Source: an uncultured Eubacteriales bacterium (lineage in GTDB: Bacteria; Bacillota; Clostridia; Oscillospirales; Oscillospiraceae). From it: a stretch of 21,333 nt of DNA. Both the position numbers and the translations under genes were made by a program. The stretch lies in contig URSX01000020.1 of NCBI GenBank assembly GCA_900550615.1, positions 1 to 21,333 on the forward strand, written 5' to 3'. A model generated the notes under the pieces. That model saw only the letters and a program-made list of their open reading frames with translations, made no database searches and was not told the DNA's origin. Shown in pieces: positions 18,522-21,333 of this stretch (position 1 is the first letter of the stretch; the number at the start of each line of letters is the position of its first letter).

Positions 18522-20420
18522 TCAGAGGGATTCCCGCTTTTTATCCCCGCAGCGGGAGCAGGTATACTCGATATAGCCCGCCGTCCCGTCGCCCGACGGC
18601 TCCACGCGGTCTGTCTGGGCATAGTCGTGGCCCAGGGCGGGCTCTTCCTGTATCTTTTCGTCGCCGCAGACGGAGCAAACCACGCGGGACTCCCCGGGAT
18701 GGGTGCAGTCCGGCGGGGTGATGACCTCCGGCTGGCCCCACTGGTGCTCGTCGATGTATTTTCCGCCGATCCACTTGCCGCAGTAGGTGGGCAGAAGACC
18801 GTAGCTGCCGCCGGTGGCAGAATAGCCGCCGATGTCCTTGCCATAGGCCAGGGTGAAGCGCAGATACAGTGTGTCGCCGTTGGTCAGATAATAGTTGGAC
18901 AGGCCCTTGCCGGCATAGGTCTCTCCGCCCACGGAGTACATCCAGCCGGAGCCCTGGGTGAAGTCGAACTCACCCAGGCTGTCCGGGTCATACTGCTCCG
19001 TCAGGGTCAGGCCGTCCTTCTGGATCTTGCTCCAGAGATTTTCCGGAATATCCGGATAATCCATCATTCCGGCCCGGCTGATCCGACGCAGGTAGAAGCC
19101 CACGTCCAGCGTTCCTCCGCTGATAAACTCATAGCCGTACTCCTCCAGCATCTCCTTCACCGCGTAGGAGGCCGGGACGTTCTGGCGAATCTTATAGACA
19201 TAGGGCTCTTCAAATATCCCCAGTCCCACGGTGGTGGCGTCCAGCACGATGTAGGCCGTGCCGATGACATCCCCGGTGTCCACAAACTGGTAGGTGACCT
19301 CGTGTGACAGGAAGGTGGAGTTGCCCCACTCGTCCCATACCTGCACGGTGATGGTGTGAGTCTCGCTGTCCCCCCGCACGGGGTCGGAGAAATAGAGCTG
19401 GTACTCATACACAGGCCCGCCGGTGGGCGCAGAGACCCGCTGGCCGTCCATGCGCACCTCGATCTGGCTGGCGTACAGCGCCGCACCCAGATAGTTCGTG
19501 GCCCGGACGGTAAAGGTAAAGTTTCTGTTGCTGGTCTCTGTCACATCCTGCAAATTCGTGACGATGGTGGGCGGGTTTTCCCCGACAGTCGGGTGATCCG
19601 CATCCGCCTTCTGGGGCACATAGCGGATGGCCAGCGTCACCTCCTGCACGGTGGTATTGCCGTTTTTCCGGTAGAGGGTGAAGTAATTGGTCTCGTTCCG
19701 GGCCAGGGTCGCAGTGAAATTCTTCCCGTCCGGCGTGAGATACATACCGTTATCGGGGGTCGCGCTGTTGCGGAGCTTTACCCGCAGCGTTTCGCCGTTG
19801 GGATTGATGAGATAGGCATAAAACGAGAGCACATCGTTTTCCAGCTGGTCATATGTGATCTGGCGGTTGCTCAGATCCGTTACGATGCGCGTACTGGTGT
19901 CGTCGGAAGGGCCGGGAGTTGGGTCATCGCCGGGCTTGTCCGGGTCAACGGGTTGATTGGGATCATCCGGGTTCACCGGGTCGTCCGGGTTGACGGGATC
20001 ATCCGGTTTATCGGGGTTGTCGGGGTTGTCCGGCGTATCCGGGGTGTCCGGTGTATCCGGTGTATCCGGGGTGTCCGGCGTATCCGGGGTGTCCGGCGTA
20101 TCCGGGGTGTTCGGGGTGTCCGGCGTATCGGGTGTATCCGGGGTATCTGGTGTGTCTGGTGTGTCCGGCGTATCGGGTGTATCCGGGGTGTCCGGCGCAT
20201 CCGGTGTATCCGGGGTATCCGGTTCATTGATCAGATCATCTTTGCTTTCATGGGAGGTCCCGCCCTGCCCCTCCAGTCGCACCGGCTGCGCTGAGGTCTG
20301 GGGCAGCTGATCCGGTTGGCTCCGAGATAGTCCCTGCCCGGACAGCACCAGCAGCATCAGCACCACCACCGCCAGCAGCAGGGCCGCGCCGCGCTGCCAA
20401 TAGGGTTTCAGTTTCTTCAT
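18522..20420 (-). CDS. Anchored extracellular DUF4430 protein with Asp-Thr-Pro stalk (transcobalamin C-domain-like)
   Basis: First gene of the operon. I start at ATG 20420, which follows GAGGAACAC; the frame is open to 20459 but that would run into the leader terminator. The protein is 632 residues. Residues about 10-31 are a hydrophobic anchor or signal peptide. About 65-165 is a Pro/Asp stalk of roughly 21 DTP-type triplets followed by DNP/DDP/VNP variants. Ig-like beta modules span about 180-395. DUF4430 is at about 405-530, with VPASYAVKEMLEEYGYEF, GSGWMYSVGG and the end motif NGDTLYLRFTLAYG. The C-terminus has CxxC pairs (CSVCG, CSRCG), related to the modules in the two giant proteins. 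DUF4430 resembles the C-terminal beta domain of transcobalamin/intrinsic factor. The cobalamin leader directly upstream supports a corrinoid-related role; actual binding is unproven. Confidence 0.92.
   Translation of the reverse strand: MKKLKPYWQRGAALLLAVVVLMLLVLSGQGLSRSQPDQLPQTSAQPVRLEGQGGTSHESKDDLINEPDTPDTPDAPDTPDTPDTPDTPDTPDTPDTPDTPDTPNTPDTPDTPDTPDTPDTPDTPDTPDTPDNPDNPDKPDDPVNPDDPVNPDDPNQPVDPDKPGDDPTPGPSDDTSTRIVTDLSNRQITYDQLENDVLSFYAYLINPNGETLRVKLRNSATPDNGMYLTPDGKNFTATLARNETNYFTLYRKNGNTTVQEVTLAIRYVPQKADADHPTVGENPPTIVTNLQDVTETSNRNFTFTVRATNYLGAALYASQIEVRMDGQRVSAPTGGPVYEYQLYFSDPVRGDSETHTITVQVWDEWGNSTFLSHEVTYQFVDTGDVIGTAYIVLDATTVGLGIFEEPYVYKIRQNVPASYAVKEMLEEYGYEFISGGTLDVGFYLRRISRAGMMDYPDIPENLWSKIQKDGLTLTEQYDPDSLGEFDFTQGSGWMYSVGGETYAGKGLSNYYLTNGDTLYLRFTLAYGKDIGGYSATGGSYGLLPTYCGKWIGGKYIDEHQWGQPEVITPPDCTHPGESRVVCSVCGDEKIQEEPALGHDYAQTDRVEPSGDGTAGYIEYTCSRCGDKKRESL
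20026..20223 (-). repeat. 9-bp tandem repeat encoding (Asp-Thr-Pro)n
   Basis: About 21 copies of a 9-bp unit related to GATACACCG/GACACCCCG on the minus strand encode DTP triplets, with single DAP and NTP variants; the array grades into DNP, DKP and DDP/VNP units down to about 19925. Third-position differences between copies show that the peptide rather than the DNA is conserved. The product is an extended, acidic, Pro-rich stalk between the membrane anchor and the folded domains, long enough to cross a Gram-positive wall. Copy number is likely to vary by slippage. Confidence 0.93.
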
Positions 20421-20457
20421 GTGTTCCTCGCTTTTTTCAGAGATTCCTGTATGATGC

Positions 20458-20494
20458 AAAAAAGGTGTTATTCTTCTGAAAAGAATAACACCTT
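20458..20494 (-). terminator. Riboswitch expression-platform terminator ahead of the six-gene operon
   Basis: A perfect 14-bp stem (20494-20481 with 20475-20462, 5-base loop) is followed on the minus strand by a T run ending at 20458. It lies after a cobalamin-type aptamer and 38 bases before the start codon at 20420, so it should halt transcription before the operon when the ligand is bound. A competing pairing is available: GAATAAT (20515-20509) with GTTATTC (20489-20483) in the 5' arm. Confidence 0.87.
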
Positions 20495-20514
20495 AACCGT
20501 TTCTGGGAATTATT

Positions 20515-20700
20515 CCGGCGGCTCCAGTAGTTCTCCCGGCTCGCATCTCAAGCGGTGATCTGCCCCTGCCTTCTCAGAAACACAGTTCCAATGACTGGCT
20601 TTCGCCAACGGGATAGATTCCTTGATGCACACGGTGTTGGTCAACGCGGGGCTCGCATCCCCATTCCCTTGTTCAGCTCTACGCCTGACACAATGCCTTT
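20515..20700 (-). promoter_or_regulatory. Cobalamin riboswitch aptamer (long type, somewhat divergent)
   Basis: On the minus strand, AAGGGAA (20670-20664) is followed by a P4 hairpin GGGG-ATGCGAG-CCCC (20662-20648), then GTTGACCAAC, which can form P5, and ACCGTGTG in the place of the B12-box loop. A long P6 arm (about 20603-20568) begins AGCCAGT and ends GAGAAGGC, like the canonical AGCCACTG/GGGAAGGC. GAGCCGGGAGAAC (20540-20528) occupies the place of the canonical AAGTCAGGAGACC. GTAG (20682-20679) pairs with CTAC (20530-20527) to close the core. The order and spacing match E. coli btuB-type riboswitches better than any other class I considered. The B12 box is diverged, so I am less certain here than for the leader at 6945-7082. 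Confidence 0.7.
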
Positions 20701-20732
20701 GCAGCGCATCGCCACTGTCCGCGACTACAAAA

Positions 20733-20761
20733 ATTATAATCTGTCAGGCGCAAAAAAGCAA
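20733..20761 (-). promoter_or_regulatory. Promoter of the six-gene operon
   Basis: The minus strand has TTGCTT (20761-20756), a 17-bp spacer and a perfect TATAAT (20738-20733). Transcription would begin near 20726, about 25 bases before the aptamer and 305 bases before the first start codon. No other promoter of comparable quality is evident between the tightly packed genes down to 7234, so all six are probably one transcript. Confidence 0.72.
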
Positions 20762-20852
20762 GAAGATTTTTCCTATACCCCCGGTGAATCTCCCCCCTGC
20801 AAAGGACTGCCGATAAAGCGGCTGGATTTCCGATATCGGTAAGAAAGGGTGT

Positions 20853-20883
20853 GTGTGGGAAACCCGAGAAGGGTGTCCCTCAC
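20853..20883. other. Imperfect inverted repeat in the intergenic region
   Basis: Positions 20853-20865 pair with 20871-20883 at 11 of 13 positions around a 5-base loop. It lies between the 3' hairpins of the upstream surface gene and the operon promoter. The rest of 20762-20896 shows no gene or recognisable RNA; the open frame there on the plus strand has no ribosome site. The repeat could be an operator or a 3' UTR structure. Confidence 0.45.
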
Positions 20884-20896
20884 CATTCAAATCAGC

Positions 20897-20992
20897 AGTT
20901 TTTGAAATTTTTTCAAAGTTTCAAAAACTCAGGCATCGTGTCGAAAGGTCTTTTCGACACGATGCCGCAGGCCCGGCGTTGGCCGGGCCTGC
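20897..20992 (-). terminator. Cluster of three hairpins after the upstream surface-protein gene
   Basis: Starting 15 bases past the stop codon at 21007 there are three inverted repeats. The first is an 11-bp GC stem (20992-20982 with 20977-20967), the same as the terminator at 7194-7219 but without a following T run. The second is a perfect 14-bp stem (20965-20952 with 20946-20933). The third is an 11-bp A/T-rich stem (20929-20919 with 20907-20897). After the second stem the minus strand reads TGAGTTTTTG, which can serve as the T tract. Together they should end transcription from the right-hand gene. Confidence 0.75.
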
Positions 20993-21006
20993 AGGGGGTG
21001 CGGTGT

Positions 21007-21333
21007 TTACTTGGCCTTGATGCTCTTGATGGCACTGAAGGCGGAGTTGGCAGAAGGTCTCACCTTGCTGACGGCCTTGACCTTGTAATAGTAGGTCGTG
21101 CCGGCCTTGGCAGTCTTATCGGTGTATCTCTTCGCCGTGGTGGTAGCCACCTTGGTGTAGGTGCCCGTCTTGCTGGTCGCGCGGTACACTTCGTACTTGC
21201 TGGCGTTGGTCACAGCGTTCCAGGTCAGCTTGGGGTCGCCGCTGCTGGTGGTGATCTTCACCACAGGCTTGGCGCAGTGGCAGGTAGCGCTGACAGCGGC
21301 GCTGAAGTTGGAGTCAGCGGCAGATCTTACCTT
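21007..21333 (-). CDS. C-terminal part of a fibronectin-III surface protein (5' end beyond window)
   Basis: The last 108 residues and the stop codon of a gene that enters from the right edge. It contains the end of one fibronectin-III-like repeat (KVRSAADSNFSAAVSA), a TCHCAKP linker, and one complete final repeat with YEVYRATSKTGTY and YYYKVKAVSKV, ending FSAIKSIKAK. The C-terminus and downstream stem closely match those of the beta-propeller protein ending at 7234, and the linker region closely matches the giant GLUG protein near 81-150. It is therefore a third member of this secreted family. Its N-terminal domains, length and regulation cannot be seen. Confidence 0.93.
   Translation of the reverse strand, partial: KVRSAADSNFSAAVSATCHCAKPVVKITTSSGDPKLTWNAVTNASKYEVYRATSKTGTYTKVATTTAKRYTDKTAKAGTTYYYKVKAVSKVRPSANSAFSAIKSIKAK

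Noticed and set aside
17211..18844. Upstream-extended starts for the toroid gene (18844), MoxR gene (17210) and DUF4430 gene (20459)
   Set aside because: The extensions overlap neighbouring genes or the leader terminator and lack ribosome sites. The internal ATGs at 18499, 17141 and 20420 have proper sites, and two of them begin at a signal peptide or anchor.
20026..20223. CRISPR-like short regular repeats
   Set aside because: The period is 9 bp, in frame within a coding region and encoding Asp-Thr-Pro; there are no spacers.
20555..20842. Plus-strand open frame of 95 codons
   Set aside because: It lies opposite the cobalamin leader and promoter and has no ribosome site or domain.

Overview
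The window reads as a locus for exported proteins from a high-GC, Gram-positive gut Clostridium, most like Oscillospiraceae (the organism is inferred). The evidence is GC-rich coding with almost no TTA/CTA/TCA codons, strong AGGAG-type ribosome sites, and very large secreted proteins built from GLUG, fibronectin-III and Cys-x-x-Cys modules. Every gene I accept is on the minus strand. The very long plus-strand open frames are antisense shadows.

Layout in the direction of transcription (right to left). (1) 21333-21007: the C-terminal tail of a fibronectin-III surface protein that starts outside the window, followed by a cluster of hairpins. (2) 20761-20458: a promoter, a cobalamin-riboswitch-like leader and an intrinsic terminator. 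(3) 20420-7234: a tight six-gene operon. It encodes an anchored DUF4430 (transcobalamin C-domain-like) protein with an Asp-Thr-Pro stalk; a prenyltransferase/terpenoid-cyclase-type toroid protein with a C-terminal membrane anchor; a MoxR AAA+ ATPase; a DUF58 protein; a membrane transglutaminase-like protein whose catalytic Cys is replaced by Ser; and a 1865-residue secreted protein with a DUF4430-like N-terminus, a beta-propeller and fibronectin-III repeats. The operon ends in a clear intrinsic terminator. (4) 7147-6860: a second promoter, a textbook cobalamin riboswitch and a terminator. (5) 6738-1: a giant GLUG/Cys-repeat/fibronectin-III surface protein that runs off the left edge.

The main finding is that two adjacent transcription units of exported proteins, with no recognisable transporter or B12-synthesis gene among them, each begin with a cobalamin riboswitch and terminator. 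The first two genes of the operon together resemble the two halves of eukaryotic intrinsic factor/transcobalamin (an alpha/alpha toroid plus a DUF4430-like beta domain). I infer an extracellular corrinoid-capture apparatus, repressed when cobalamin is plentiful. The MoxR-DUF58-transglutaminase-like module may assemble or mature it, and the large surface proteins may be part of it or be co-regulated adhesins. Binding of cobalamin by any of these proteins is not shown by sequence alone.
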